Part shown: positions 8,971 through 18,766 of the stretch, piece by piece
How the letters are laid out: every line of letters begins with the position of its first letter
How positions within the stretch are numbered: the first letter of the stretch is position 1
NCBI GenBank assembly: GCA_021399435.1
Contig: JAJTUP010000064.1
Span: 1 to 64,000, forward strand
Origin: Diaporthe sp. PMI_573
Lineage: Eukaryota; Ascomycota; Sordariomycetes; Diaporthales; Diaporthaceae
DNA length: 64,000 bases
Direction of reading: 5' to 3'
Translations under genes and position numbers: made by a program
Notes under the pieces: generated by a model
Databases searched by the model: none
What the model was told of the DNA's origin: nothing
What the model saw: the letters and a program-made list of their open reading frames with translations, nothing else

Positions 8971-11278
8971 GTGGTTTTTATCAGATAGTGGCGGATTTTT
9001 AGCAAGTCTACCAACTTTAGCCAACCCCAGCACCCACCCAGGGCGAAAAGATCAATACAAGCTGGCACGTATTGGTGCCAACTGCTTCTAATTGCTTATT
9101 TTCAATTGATTTTATTAGTTTAGAGGGGTTGGTGTGGCTGCAGGCCGGTTTTAAATATTAAACTTTTGGTGGAAGGGTCTGTTTTTGGTGCAGATCGCGT
9201 CCCAGTTTTTCGCGTCAATCTCGCATCATTCCACCTACTTAACTATTTAACACGCTAGAACTCAGCCTCCATCATGCCAATTTATTCCAAAGAAGATAAG
9301 ATCCTTCTAGCCCTACAGGCTATTGAGAAGTCCAAAACAAATCGCAAAAAATCCTTAAGTGCCGCCCAAGCTGCACGAATCTTTAATATCCCCGAAACTA
9401 CACTACGCAGGAGAATGAACCACCAACCTAGTCGCGAGGAATCACGCGTCAACAAACACAAACTTGAACCAATTGAAGAACAAGTGCTTGTCCAACTTAT
9501 CATCGACCAAGATGCACGAGGTTTTCCAATGCGACTTTCTGGTGTGGAAGATATGGCCAACCTCCTGCTGGCATCGCGTGATGGCAAGCCTGTCGGTAAG
9601 CGCTGGGCTCGACGCTTCGTGGATGCACAACCAGCCTTGAAGACCAAGTTTAATCGGTCTTATGACTATCAGAGGGCCCTCTGCGAAGATCCAGAGGTTA
9701 TTGGTAACTGGTTCCGGCTGCTCTGCAACATGATGGCCAAGTATGGGGTCCTAGACGACGACCTATATAACTTTGACGAAACTGGCTTTATGATGGGCGT
9801 GATAACTGCATCAATGGTTGTTACACGTTCTGATCGCCATGGAAAGGCTAAATCTGTACAGCCTGGAAACCGTGAATGGGCAACAGCTATTGAATGTATC
9901 AATGCGAAGGGCTGGTGTATCCCGCCGTTTGTGATTGTCCAGGGCGCCTACCACCTTGCCAACTGGACAACAGAGTCTGGCTTTCCACCAAGCTGGATCA
10001 TCAAGCCTACTCCAAATGGATGGACAGATAACGAGACTGGTATAGAATGGATTCGGCAGTTCGACAAGCATACAATCAAGCGGACCAAGGGCAAGTACCG
10101 AATGCTTGTCCTAGATGGACACGAAAGCCATGTATCGGCGGAGTTTGAGCAGTACTGCAAGGAGCACAACATTATCCCTATCAGCATGCCACCGCATTCT
10201 TCTCATCTGCTCCAGCCATTGGACGTTGCATTGTTCTCGCCATTGAAGCGTGCATACGGCGATGAGATCAACCTCTTCATCCGGGGCTCGATCAACCACA
10301 TCACCAAGTCCGAGTTCTTCATTGCGTTTAAGGCAGCCCACGACAAGGTCTTTACGGAAGAAAACATGAAAGCTGGGTTTAGAGGGGCTGGTATTTCTCC
10401 ATGGGACCCAGATTCTGACATTTCAAAGCTGGATGTCCACCTACAAACTCCAGTACAATCCCTCCCTGTGTCACCATCGAAATGGGAGTCACAAACGCCC
10501 TCCAATGCCCACCAGACTGTCCAGCAATCAAGTTTCATCAAGGGCAGGATATCTGCCCATCAGGGGAGCTCCCCTACACCAATTATCCAGGCAGTTGAAA
10601 AGTTCACGAAGGGTGCACAAGCAATGGCGCATCAGATCACTCTTTTGAATGATCGGGTGCGTACCCTTGAGAAGGCTAATATTGGGCTCGCCAAGCGCCG
10701 GAGAGCTAAAAGAAGTCGGGTACAGCTTGGAGGGGCACTTAGTATTGAGGAATCTTCAGCAATAATTGAAGAAAAACAAAAGGGGAAGCGGCCAGATGGT
10801 GAAATAGCTGGTAGTGCCGAGGAGGCGGTCCGCGGCGGACCGTCTAAAAGACGATGTGGCAACTGCGGCGAGAGTGGGCATAATGCAAGAACTTGTGAGA
10901 AAGATGTACAAGAGCCTAGTCAGTCAGATTCTGAGTGTATAATAGTACACTCTTAAGCGGTCCGCGGCGGACCGCCCAAATAGTTGATCTGGATGGTGTA
11001 GATTGAGGTTGATCCCATATGGTCAAAATGCTCCATTTTGGTGGGGAAGCTGATTTTCCCACCAAAAGTCAGCCACTTCAGACTAGCACTGCATCTACGC
11101 CAACACCTTTAAATTGACCAAATCAATTGAAATTAAGCAATTGGGACCAGTTGGCACCAATTGGTGCCAATTTCAATTGATTTGTTCACCCTGGGTGGGT
11201 GCTAGGGTCAGCTGAAGTTGGCAAAGTTAGCAAAAGTGCGCGGGTAGGTGATATGCGCGGCTGGGTGGTAAACCACGT
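8971..11278 (+). mobile_element. Fot/pogo (Tc1-mariner) element, copy 1, 2308 bp
   Basis: The element is bounded by TA dinucleotides (8969-8970 and 11279-11280), the target duplication of Tc1/mariner elements. Its termini are variants of the inverted repeat of copy 2 (ACGTGGTTTATCACCCAGCC). Long subterminal inverted regions share CCAGCACCCACCnnGGG and GGCACCAATTGGTGCC palindromes. It contains one open transposase gene. The left end has lost the initial AC of the repeat and is more diverged than the right end. Another element's end (AACCACGT, 8961-8968) touches it on the left and a further left end touches it on the right, so several elements were stacked here. Confidence 0.85.
9274..10956 (+). 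CDS. Fot/pogo DDE_1 transposase, 560 aa, intact
   Basis: A single uninterrupted frame, beginning MPIYSKEDKI. Domain order: psq-type helix-turn-helix (about 10-50), CENP-B-type second HTH (about 65-125), DDE_1 catalytic domain (about 160-350), coiled-coil and basic region (about 445-475), C-terminal CCHC zinc knuckle CGNCGESGHNARTC (about 527-540). The catalytic acids appear to be D168 (NFDETGF), D281 (LDGHESH) and D317 (LLQPLDV), a DD35D spacing. The enzyme would bind the terminal repeats in the nucleus and excise and insert the element at TA. All key residues are present, so this copy could be active. The copy at 19838-21520 is about 90% identical by eye but carries a stop. Confidence 0.93.
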   Translation: MPIYSKEDKILLALQAIEKSKTNRKKSLSAAQAARIFNIPETTLRRRMNHQPSREESRVNKHKLEPIEEQVLVQLIIDQDARGFPMRLSGVEDMANLLLASRDGKPVGKRWARRFVDAQPALKTKFNRSYDYQRALCEDPEVIGNWFRLLCNMMAKYGVLDDDLYNFDETGFMMGVITASMVVTRSDRHGKAKSVQPGNREWATAIECINAKGWCIPPFVIVQGAYHLANWTTESGFPPSWIIKPTPNGWTDNETGIEWIRQFDKHTIKRTKGKYRMLVLDGHESHVSAEFEQYCKEHNIIPISMPPHSSHLLQPLDVALFSPLKRAYGDEINLFIRGSINHITKSEFFIAFKAAHDKVFTEENMKAGFRGAGISPWDPDSDISKLDVHLQTPVQSLPVSPSKWESQTPSNAHQTVQQSSFIKGRISAHQGSSPTPIIQAVEKFTKGAQAMAHQITLLNDRVRTLEKANIGLAKRRRAKRSRVQLGGALSIEESSAIIEEKQKGKRPDGEIAGSAEEAVRGGPSKRRCGNCGESGHNARTCEKDVQEPSQSDSECIIVHS

Positions 11279-11280
11279 TA

Positions 11281-11408
11281 ACGTGGTTCATCAGTCAGCC
11301 GATCAGATCACATGCCCGATCAGTTTTGCCAACTCAGCCAACTTTCATCAACCCCAGCACCCACCTCGGGCAAATAAATCAATAAAAGTTGGCACCAATT
11401 GGTGCCAA
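11281..11408 (+). mobile_element. truncated left end of a further Fot element
   Basis: It starts ACGTGGTTCATCAG immediately after the TA that ends element 1. It carries the same subterminal blocks as the full elements (CCAACTTTCATCAACCCCAG, GGCACCAATTGGTGCC), then passes directly into TPR-protein coding sequence at about 11409. The rest of this element is missing. The join at AACTGCTT has a few bases of microhomology with the normal element sequence. Confidence 0.75.
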
Positions 11409-12108
11409 CTGCTTTAAATTCCTGGAAAAATGGTTTCCCCTCGACCACAACAAACCTTCGCGCATGGAACAAGTTGTACAATTCCGCAAGAGTGTGATCC
11501 TTGGAAGAACCCTGCGTTATCAGGGCAGGTTTGTGGAATCAGACGCTCATCTCAAGCCCGCTTATGCCATGGTCGAGCTGATTCAGGACCTTCATTTCGA
11601 CGAAGACCGCCGGGACCTAATATGCGAAATTGCTGACACGTCACGCGAGCTTGAGAATCTCGACCTTTCTGAGAACTACTTGCGGGACGAGCTTTCCCGT
11701 TGGGGTAGACATTCGCAAGGACCGGCATTTTCTGGAAAATCATTACTGGACGCCTGTCTCGCGGAAGTTCTATTTGCACGAGGAAAGTATGAAGAGGCGG
11801 AAAACCTCTGCAATGAGGTTCAGTCACGGCGAAATCTGTTGAAATTCACAAAATTACGCATCGCCGTCGTACTGGCAAAGATCTGTCATGTTAGGGGTGA
11901 ATATGGAGGAGCGCTGGACTATTGGAACGAAGCTATGCGAGCAATTGCAAGGTTTGAGTTGACAAATGGGCGAACAACTCGTACGATTCTGTTGTCCATG
12001 AAGGAAACATTGGGTAAATTGGGTCATGATGAGGTCCGTGATCGATCTGGGCAGCAAGCGGTCACCCTGGATGCATTGGCAAAGCCTGGAGGTCTTTGCT
12101 CTCTTTAA
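11409..12108 (+). pseudogene. C-terminal fragment of a TPR-repeat protein (STAND/NLR-type tail)
   Basis: The open frame begins within the truncated Fot end and reads as helical repeats typical of the C-terminal TPR region of fungal NB-ARC/NACHT-TPR proteins. Signs are the alternating A-x-Y/A-L/A-E pattern, with GKSLLDACLAEVLFARGKY and GEYGGALDYWNEAM as paired helices. The first ATG is at 11464, but homologous proteins would extend much further upstream, where the nucleotide-binding domain is missing. The tail after about residue 215 looks out of frame or diverged. I read it as a receptor gene decapitated by transposon insertion and deletion. The TPR assignment comes from sequence pattern; the receptor origin is inference. 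Confidence 0.6.
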
Positions 12109-12487
12109 GCCTGAGCCCAATTTAGCAAAGCGAAGTACCAGACAAAAGTACGAACACTATGTCTCCGGGTGTTTCGTACAGTATCTCTTCCAAAGTACCC
12201 TGAACAAAAATACAATTTAGTCTAATGCAGTTCCATGGAATATTATACTTTAACGTCCCCACGATGGTTATCTGCGGTTGTCCCCGTGGAACCTAGCCTG
12301 CAGGGTTAGGGTGTGGTCTGGCTACGTAAGCCAGCGGCACCCGTAGAAATGCGTAGCTCTTCGAGCTACATCTTGTCAACAGAGCCTGTGCCTACTGAGG
12401 ATGGAGCCTGTTTTACATAGGATCTCTCAACTTCTCTTATAGACCATCCTTCTTTTCCTTCAATTTCCACATCTAGCAGGGTGAAGA

Positions 12488-12545
12488 GTAAGCCTAAATA
12501 ATCAACGGGTCATGAGGTGCAGAGCTAACGATCTTGTCCTCTCAG
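12488..12545 (+). other. probable 5'-UTR intron of the zinc-finger gene
   Basis: GTAAGC donor, CTAAC branch motif and CTCAG acceptor sit just before the ATG at 12550, spaced as in typical fungal introns (58 bp). Confidence 0.5.
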
Positions 12546-12549
12546 CTCA

Positions 12550-13709
12550 ATGGAAATCTCAAGTTTCCCCTTCGACATTCCACTTCCAGACCCAGTGTAT
12601 CTCTCAGATCAAACATTCTTCATCCATCCGGAGTACGATACATTTTCAGCGCAGGACCATTCCGTCCAGTCACCGTCAACACTGCCTCCGTCACCTAGAT
12701 TAGGCGCATTCGCGGAGGACGGATACCAAAGCAATCAACGCTTTGGCATCAAACAAAGCTCTCCTCTCAATTATTTCAGTTTCAATCCAGTCTCATCACA
12801 GTCCGAGTTCAGTCAAGCCACATTATTAAGATACCCGACCTCACCCTTGGTTGACAGAGCAGTCGATGACCAGATCATCTCGACCATAGATCCTCACCAC
12901 AGCTCAGCTCTAATTACGCACGATGATATCAATTTCGACGACTTCTGCAATTCTCCAACGGCCTACTCAACCCCCCCGGACGGCGCCAACCAGTCCGCGG
13001 AACCACAGTGCCTCTAAAACATACATCATCTGGAAAAGCAAGTCACGAAGGGGACAATCTTGCACAAATGAGAAACGAGAATGATAACTCCTTGGCTGAC
13101 ACAAGTGATACGTCTGTACTTGAGCTCAACACGCCGGCAGACATGAGCATCATGGTTGCCTCAGATAATCCGGGTCCTTGCTTGGACGAGACAAATCACT
13201 CGGAGGTATCGTCAATTGAAGAGGCGTCCGCGTCTGTTCAGTCTGCATTATTGCCGTCGACCCATCAAAGATCCGGAAAGTGTAACCCACCAAAGGAAAA
13301 ACCAGCGGCATTAAAGGCGTCTGCGAACGCTTACAAATGCGGGTACCCCCAGTGTAACGGGAAAAGCTACCTAAGGAAGGAGCAGTTGAAAAGGCATTGC
13401 AATGAGTAGGTGACATCGAGAATCGGTTATTTGTTCGCACAGAAGCTAATATGTAACTATAGGGCTCATTCAGACAATCCGGAAACATGGCGTTGTCAAT
13501 TCTGCGAGATTCCTAAAACCTTTGGTAGACGTGACAACTTCCGAGACCACCTCAAGCGCCACGTCAGACCCTTTAATAGGAGCGGGATTAGACATGAGGT
13601 AGCGGCTGCTGTCATGCTTGAGGATATGCAGTCGAAGATGAAAAGGAAAAAAAAAAAGGCTTTATATGATTTAGGAGGCTGGATCATGTATCCCGTCCGG
13701 GAGGTATAG
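12550..13709 (+). CDS. C2H2 zinc-finger transcription factor, frame broken once
   Basis: It starts MEISSFPFDIP with a Ser/Pro/Gln-rich region. Two C2H2 fingers follow: the first around YKCGYPQCNGKSYLRKEQ, the second around WRCQFCEIPKTFGRRDNF. A 57-bp intron 13406-13462 (GTAGGT...CTATAG) lies inside the His pair of the first finger and its phase fits. The product ends with a Lys-rich tail at 13709. The N-terminal part (12550-13017) and the finger part (open through 13008-13405) are in different frames. The switch falls somewhere around 12970-13015, near a run of seven C, and no intron of normal size resolves it. It may be a disabling indel or a sequence error. The role is presumably nuclear DNA binding. 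The finger call is firm, the integrity is not. Confidence 0.65.
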
Positions 13710-13776
13710 GGGTTTTGATGTTTATTCTAAGGTGCAGCCGTATATATCGAGGTTGTTGCCACTCCTGGTTCTCTAA

Positions 13777-13938
13777 GCGACATGTGTTCCGGATGACAAG
13801 ATTCGAGACATGGTCACGCTGTACTACGCCTGCATTGTGGAGGACGCGCGGGAATATGACGGCTTGAAGTCACTGATTGACGAAATTCCTGACTTTGCGT
13901 TCGGCTTGATCAGCAAGATAGGCGGCAGGCTTGCTTAG
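13777..13938 (+). pseudogene. C-terminal fragment resembling fungal BTB/POZ proteins
   Basis: An open frame of about 53 codons reads DDKIRDMVTLYYACIVEDA and ends with a helix and a stop. Fungal BTB-domain proteins often finish with a segment of the form (L/I)RD-(L/M)V-x2-YA followed by two helices, and this fits. No BTB domain is visible upstream, where the zinc-finger gene ends only 70 bp away. It is probably a remnant of a lost gene. The assignment rests on one short pattern. Confidence 0.35.
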
Positions 13939-14447
13939 TGACCGCATATGGGTGCTCTGAGGGTCACGAAAGCATGTGAAATTTCACACTATACACAGTC
14001 TATAGGCACATATTGAAAGTAGCTCGATGCAAAGGAAGGGGACTAAACAGGAATGGTATGCACATCAAGATACCTAGGAAGTTGGATGGCGGGTGGCACG
14101 ACTCTATCCTCCCTATCCAGGTGGTTGAAAGTCTTTCTGGTGTATCTCGGCTTACCCGAAGGTGACAAGTCACATGTTCATTCGTTCATCGAAGAACCTG
14201 GTTTAACCAGGACATGATTATTTCTTTGGCATTTTGTGTGTTATGATGCAGCAGCTAGGTACTGTATCCCTTATCTACACAATCGGTCCCAGCTCACCGA
14301 CCGCTACCACATTATGCTTCTGGTCTGATAAGGTGTAGTACTTATTAAGTACAAACCAGCCCATATCGATGCAGTGTACCATGTGGGGATCATGGTTTTC
14401 CTTTGAGCTATAAAGCTCCTAAATAAGACAATTAGTTAGCCGGTCAA
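13939..14447. other. AT-rich spacer, nothing recognised
   Basis: No convincing open frame or repeat. It separates the BTB-like remnant from the hAT remnant on the opposite strand. Confidence 0.4.
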
Positions 14448-15415
14448 TTAGATGAAAGAAAAAACATCGCCACCGACCTTATACTTCTCGTACTGTCGCA
14501 ATAAAACATCCATTATCGAGAGTGATTGGGAGAGTGTAGATCGCGCCCCTTCAGCCAACAACGTAGCTGAGGCAAACGGCTGTAGGAAACGATGCGTCCG
14601 TTCAATAAACTCCCACTCTGAAGCTAGCAGGATATCGTCTTGAAGCTCTCTATCATGGTCAATTAGGAACTGTTTTACACGGGATTGATACCGCAGAAAA
14701 TTATCCAACAATCGATACCATGAATTCCAGCGTGTGGCATTATCTATGCCTAGTCGGAGCTTTATTTCATCGTCCCATATAGCCGAATGAAGCGTAGAAT
14801 TACGTATCCAGACCGCGATGTTGTGTACTTTCCGTAGGGGCGCGATATGCTGCCATCCAGTGAAGTTCTCAAGTATACGATTGCCTCTTCGCGAAGCTCT
14901 TCTTCTCTGATGGGCCTCATCTGTTCTTGTTGTCTGTCCGGCGTCGTGTAAGGTGTCGTAGAACTGTGCAAATAACTGATCGCTTGAGGTATCATCGGCG
15001 GCATTAAGAGCGGCGATTAGTGCCTCTTTTGAAGACGCGAGAAGGAATGCTTGAAGGGATAGGTTAATAATGTTGGGCGATGCAGCGGATACGGCGCTTA
15101 GAGGGATCAAACGTCAACTAGCAACCAATTAATCCTAATCCAGAGATAAGGGAAGAGCTATCGTACCCCATAGTCTTCTCGTAACCGCCGTGAGAGATAA
15201 GACAAGCAGGTATCATTTGAAGTGTCGTTATCCCCTACATGGTAGCCCACTTTAGAAGCAATGCCGTACTTTGACAGTGTATCGAAAATTAGAGATGCCT
15301 GGGTTTCACCACTATGGCTATAGCGACATTCTGGCATCGCTAGCAGTGCCCTTCGTGGCTGATAATCCTGATCAACCCATCTCGCGGAGATGGCGAGTAT
15401 CCCATGGCGATGGGG
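14448..15415 (-). pseudogene. hAT transposase fragment, frameshifted
   Basis: Reading leftwards from about 15415, the frame gives a hAT catalytic-domain stretch with GETQASLIFDTLSKYGIASK and a VGD-N-DTSND-like motif. The next part is in a shifted frame: ARRGN..., LRKVHNIAVWIRNS, then the conserved IDNATRWNSWYRLLD. Near 15080-15130 the expected FDP-x-KRRIRC motif is present in one frame and the following IINLSLQAFLLA in another, showing an indel. There is no BED finger and no C-terminal dimerisation domain. It is a decayed middle piece of a hAT family different from the four other hAT loci in the window. Confidence 0.75.
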
Positions 15416-15419
15416 CGAT

Positions 15420-15797
15420 GTATTGAGGTTCTCACGGAAGTGAATATTCGATCTGGGTGGCGGGCGACGGGTCTCTGGCCAGTATCTAAGCATAGGGCAC
15501 TTGGAAGTCACTTTATCGACGAAAACTGCCGCAAGGAAGCGAGATCGTCAAAATATGGTGCCAGAAATAGCCTCAGTAGCCAAATCTACACCGATCAGAG
15601 TTTTTACTGGCCCAGAGGGACCGTTTTTTTCAACCCCGAGGTGCTCACAGGAGCTGCGCGACATTGTGGCCCAGTATACTCGTCAGAAGTACTCGAGCCC
15701 CACACAACGACTCCTCTTTTGGAAGATTCTGAAGAGCTGGGACCAGAAAGGCTTTGATCTGACGATGGCCTCACAAAAAGTCAGAGAGACTTGAAGA
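15420..15797 (+). pseudogene. pogo transposase C-terminal fragment (51-kb family), frameshifted
   Basis: Two overlapping plus-strand frames together match the C-terminal third of the transposase at 51199-52839. The first has SGWRATGLWPVSKHRALGSH; the second has a QYTRQKYSSPTQRLLFWKIL-type segment and KSWDQKGFDLTMASQK. The frame shifts near 15520. The fragment abuts a hAT fragment on the opposite strand at about 15415. Nothing else of the element is present. Confidence 0.8.
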
Positions 15798-16560
15798 ATC
15801 TAGTTGAGTGTTGGATCTATGATATCTGTCGGATAGACAGAAGTCCCATTATTGGAAAAAAAACTTCGCCGGTTCAGATGTTTGACTTTTCTGCGGATTA
15901 CACAGCTCTCAGGCGCTAACTATAGAACCAATACTGGGCAGTATACGGTATGCTTAACGCCTGACCAGGATCGTTCGCCTGGGGTACGGCCTTGCGCCTC
16001 TTATGTAATATCATTTATATAGGCATTTACATAGTTAAGTCAAAAATTAGTTTATTTATACTATAGTGTCTACGGAATTACGTTTTCGTAGTAATTTCTC
16101 ATGACTATTGAAAACGAACCGCCGAATAGATATATAGGGGGCCTGTTCTGCCGGTTGTCCCAGCCAGTCTGAGACTACCCCGACGCGAGAGAGAGAGAAA
16201 AGAAGGACTAGAAGGGCCCTTACGGCCAGAGGGCCGTAGAGGAAAAGAGGTCACTTTAGACACTTGGCCACGAGGAATCGTTTTTTCGAAATCAAAAGGA
16301 ATAGAATTGAGTTGCTGGTTATCTGATCAGAATCAGAGAAAGCAATGCCTAGTCCTAGGGTACTTATAGTACTCTTCGGAGAAATCTCGCACTGAATAGC
16401 TATCTGAACCACCGTGCCCTGCAACACCATATACCTTAACTGAGTCGTTTTTACCCATATAGCCGTGTGGATATAGTAGGTAAAACCTATTATAATTTTA
16501 AGATCAATATTTCATGTACCTTCGAATGGTACTTCTCAAAAACCCGGCATTAGATAGATA
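15798..16560. other. AT-rich intergenic region
   Basis: No gene recognised. It contains a small palindromic patch near 16215-16245 (GGGCCCTTACGGCC with AGAGGGCCGTAG) and a GA-rich run at 16188-16205. Confidence 0.4.
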
Positions 16561-16737
16561 TGGTGCGTGATTGGATCGCGCTTCTGGAAAGGACAGGATT
16601 GTGGTTGGGCTTGGATCCAGCATCTAGACTGGCTCCGGCATTACCGTCGCCCGCGTTTGTGGTCGAAGACATGTTTCACTTGTGATAAGCGACTTGCTGA
16701 AATTGGCCAACGGTTAGCAATCCGTCAATGCAGGTAG
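16561..16737 (+). pseudogene. unidentified coding remnant, Trp/Arg-rich with CxxC
   Basis: A 58-codon open frame has the strongly protein-like composition of a conserved domain: GQDCGWAWIQHLDWLRHYRR then LWSKTCFTCDKRLAEIGQR, ending at TAG. Trp and Cys density and the CxxC argue against chance. I do not recognise the family. A further plus-strand frame at 16814-17062, with a KLYDEKLCDTLQTLQKENLQ helix, may be a following piece of the same gene after a break. Confidence 0.35.
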
Positions 16738-16813
16738 CTGGTGGTCGAAGATTTCTCAAAAAGCTTGATCGCTCGAAACTCGAGCCGAGGGACTGCGATC
16801 TTTTGGTGGTCTT

Positions 16814-17062
16814 TTGAGTTTGACAGCCAATGCTGATAACAGAGGCAAGTCAAGTTGGAAAGTGGAGTCGCAAGAAAGAGAGGCCTTGCTCGAAGCCCTG
16901 GGTGTTTGCTTTATGATGAAAAAGCTTTATGATGAAAAACTTTGTGATACGTTGCAGACGCTGCAAAAAGAAAACCTGCAAGTTTGGGGCTTCTGTTGTC
17001 GTCCAAATTGGAAGGGGCGTACGTGGCAGCGATGTTCAAGCTGGAGCAGAGCACTAAGCTGA
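16814..17062 (+). other. short open frame containing an 18-bp duplication
   Basis: The frame has a helical, Leu/Lys/Glu-rich stretch. An 18-bp direct duplication (TTTATGATGAAAAA, at 16911 and 16927) lies inside it. It may be a degraded continuation of the remnant at 16561-16737; I recognise no domain. Confidence 0.25.
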
Positions 17063-17278
17063 ACATCTGCTAGAGCGGATGGGAGCAGAGTCCGTGGCAG
17101 AGGCAAGCAACTGGCTTACATGGTTTCAGCAATGATACCCACAATGCCATCAAAATGGGACCATGGAAGTATATAGCAGTTATGATTCAGTCTTAGAACT
17201 GCTTTCAACTTCGACCACATCATCAAGGCCTCTTGTGCTGCCTCATCATCCAGCCCAAGTGTTGTATGACAGCAGGTG

Positions 17279-17776
17279 TCACATCCATTTTAACATGAGG
17301 TCGTGTGCTCGGGCGTATGACCCCCCGCTTGGCTGCCTGCATGCGGCTGAAAACACTATTCCTAAGCAGTGGAATGATAGCTGCATTCCATACAGGTTGC
17401 TGATAGCCCGCCTTGGATGCAAGGGAATGTCCCGCAAGGCCACATGCATCTCAAGCGCCCGAAGTGGCTGTGAACCCTCTCCATTCTCCCCCAGAAACCA
17501 TGATAAGCTGTCCCGCGTCCAGCCGTCAAGTTGTCGATCCAGCTCACCAGCCAGGGGGCACACCTGCCGAATGGCGTTAGCACGGACTGGAACAGAGGCG
17601 GAGGGACGCCACCATGCGTCGGTGAGCCTGATAATTATCTGGTAGCCGAAGCTTTCGACTGACTCTTCTTGTAGGAAAATCTCTTACGTGTCTGATCCTT
17701 CATGGGAAACCTGTCTAGCATACCATTTCATCTCGTAACCACTTTTTTCGATGATGGGGATGTTCGTGGCTCCTAC
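17279..17776 (-). pseudogene. unidentified gene remnant with one in-frame TAA
   Basis: One minus-strand frame is open over 166 codons except for a single TAA at 17684-17686. Protein-like sequence lies on both sides: EKSGYEMKWYARQVSHEGSD before, and ESFGYQIIIRLTDAWWRPSA, LSWFLGENGEGSQPLRALEM after. It ends at TGA 17279-17281. The continuity on both sides of one stop points to a gene inactivated by a point change; TAA can arise from CAA by C-to-T. I do not recognise the family. The upstream limit is unclear: a stop precedes 17776 and an intron may lie there. Confidence 0.4.
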
Positions 17777-17820
17777 CTTGGATCACTCATTCTATAGGTG
17801 ATGGACTCGTTGGAGATAGG

Positions 17821-18315
17821 TCAGACCGGATCTCCCGGTGAACCGAGTATTCCGATATCCGGTCCAGGAAGCAAACGAAATATGCATCTGGCACCTATGC
17901 ATAGATGCATATTGGGCCCACAGCCATTCATATACCCGTGGAAATGGCGGAATAGGCGTTCGTGATAGATGGCCTCGTCAGGAGACTTCGCGGGCCCAGA
18001 TATCGTTGAAGAAAGGGGCGGCACAGGAGATTCGAAGATATCGGTCGACGCAGAAGGCGACGGCGACGGAGGTAATAATTCGGAGGCTGAGAAGACATCG
18101 GAAGTCACGATAGTCTCATTCGGGGAGTCGCAAACGGCCATTTCGAAAGGTTGATATAATGGACTTGTGGGAGATATGGTGTGGTGTGCGGAAAAGTTGT
18201 ATGCGGGCAAGATTTCAAGGCGCTTTTGGGAAGCCACGCGTCTCTGATATTCGTTAACAGTGGGGATGTGGCAGTGGTGGCAGTGGTGGCAGTGGTGGGG
18301 TCCAACCCCCTCCAA
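17821..18315 (-). CDS. uncharacterised Ser/Pro-rich open frame
   Basis: Minus-strand frame of 164 codons. The best internal start begins MAVCDSPNETIVTSDVFSAS, followed by a Ser/Pro-rich stretch and then AIYHERLFRHFHGY. From about 17920 onward the sequence looks intronic. It could be the first exon of the remnant at 17279-17776, since both run in the same direction, but I could not join them convincingly. No domain is recognised. Confidence 0.25.
   Translation of the reverse strand: MEGVGPHHCHHCHHCHIPTVNEYQRRVASQKRLEILPAYNFSAHHTISPTSPLYQPFEMAVCDSPNETIVTSDVFSASELLPPSPSPSASTDIFESPVPPLSSTISGPAKSPDEAIYHERLFRHFHGYMNGCGPNMHLCIGARCIFRLLPGPDIGILGSPGDPV
18271..18298. repeat. 9-bp tandem repeat, three units
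   Basis: GCAGTGGTG repeated three times. On the minus strand it would encode the His/Cys-rich start of the open frame at 17821-18315, which makes that N-terminus suspect. Confidence 0.7.
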
Positions 18316-18526
18316 AACACCAAAATATGGCCCAACGTCAACCTTTCGGAAGGCTGGGAATAGCCCTCACTTCTGGGCAAAAACTCGACCCTAGATACAC
18401 CTAGATACATCAATTACATCAATGGAGGTCTGAAATTGAGTGTATTGACGTGTAAAATTGTTCCAGTGGAGTGTACGTGGATGTACGTGTAGCGTACACC
18501 TACATCAATAAGTGTATCTGGTGTAA

Positions 18527-18766
18527 TGGATCGGGACCCTGCTCAAGTGGCATGCTCTGTGGCACCGGGCGTTCCTACGCGCGCAAGCATACAATCTCGC
18601 AGACGTGAACGGGGTGCTCGCAGCCAAAGACTTCCTCAACGCTGTGGGACAGCGCATGGCACCTGACTGGGCCGGGACACTCTCACCTTGGAGGAGCTCG
18701 GAACTTGGTTCAGTGCCGTCGCGCACGTATAGAGGATGGATATTACGACGACTATTCCAATGGTAG
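18527..18766 (+). pseudogene. unidentified coding remnant
   Basis: The open frame between two stops reads LLKWHALWHRAFLRAQAYNL, ADVNGVLAAKDFLNAVGQRM, then a Trp/Arg-rich end and TAG. It has natural amphipathic helices and no internal stop. There is no start codon in frame, so it is a fragment of something larger. I do not recognise it. Confidence 0.35.

Noticed and set aside
18271..18298. His/Cys repeat at the start of the 164-codon minus-strand frame as a metal-binding motif
   Set aside because: It is just the translation of a 9-bp simple repeat.
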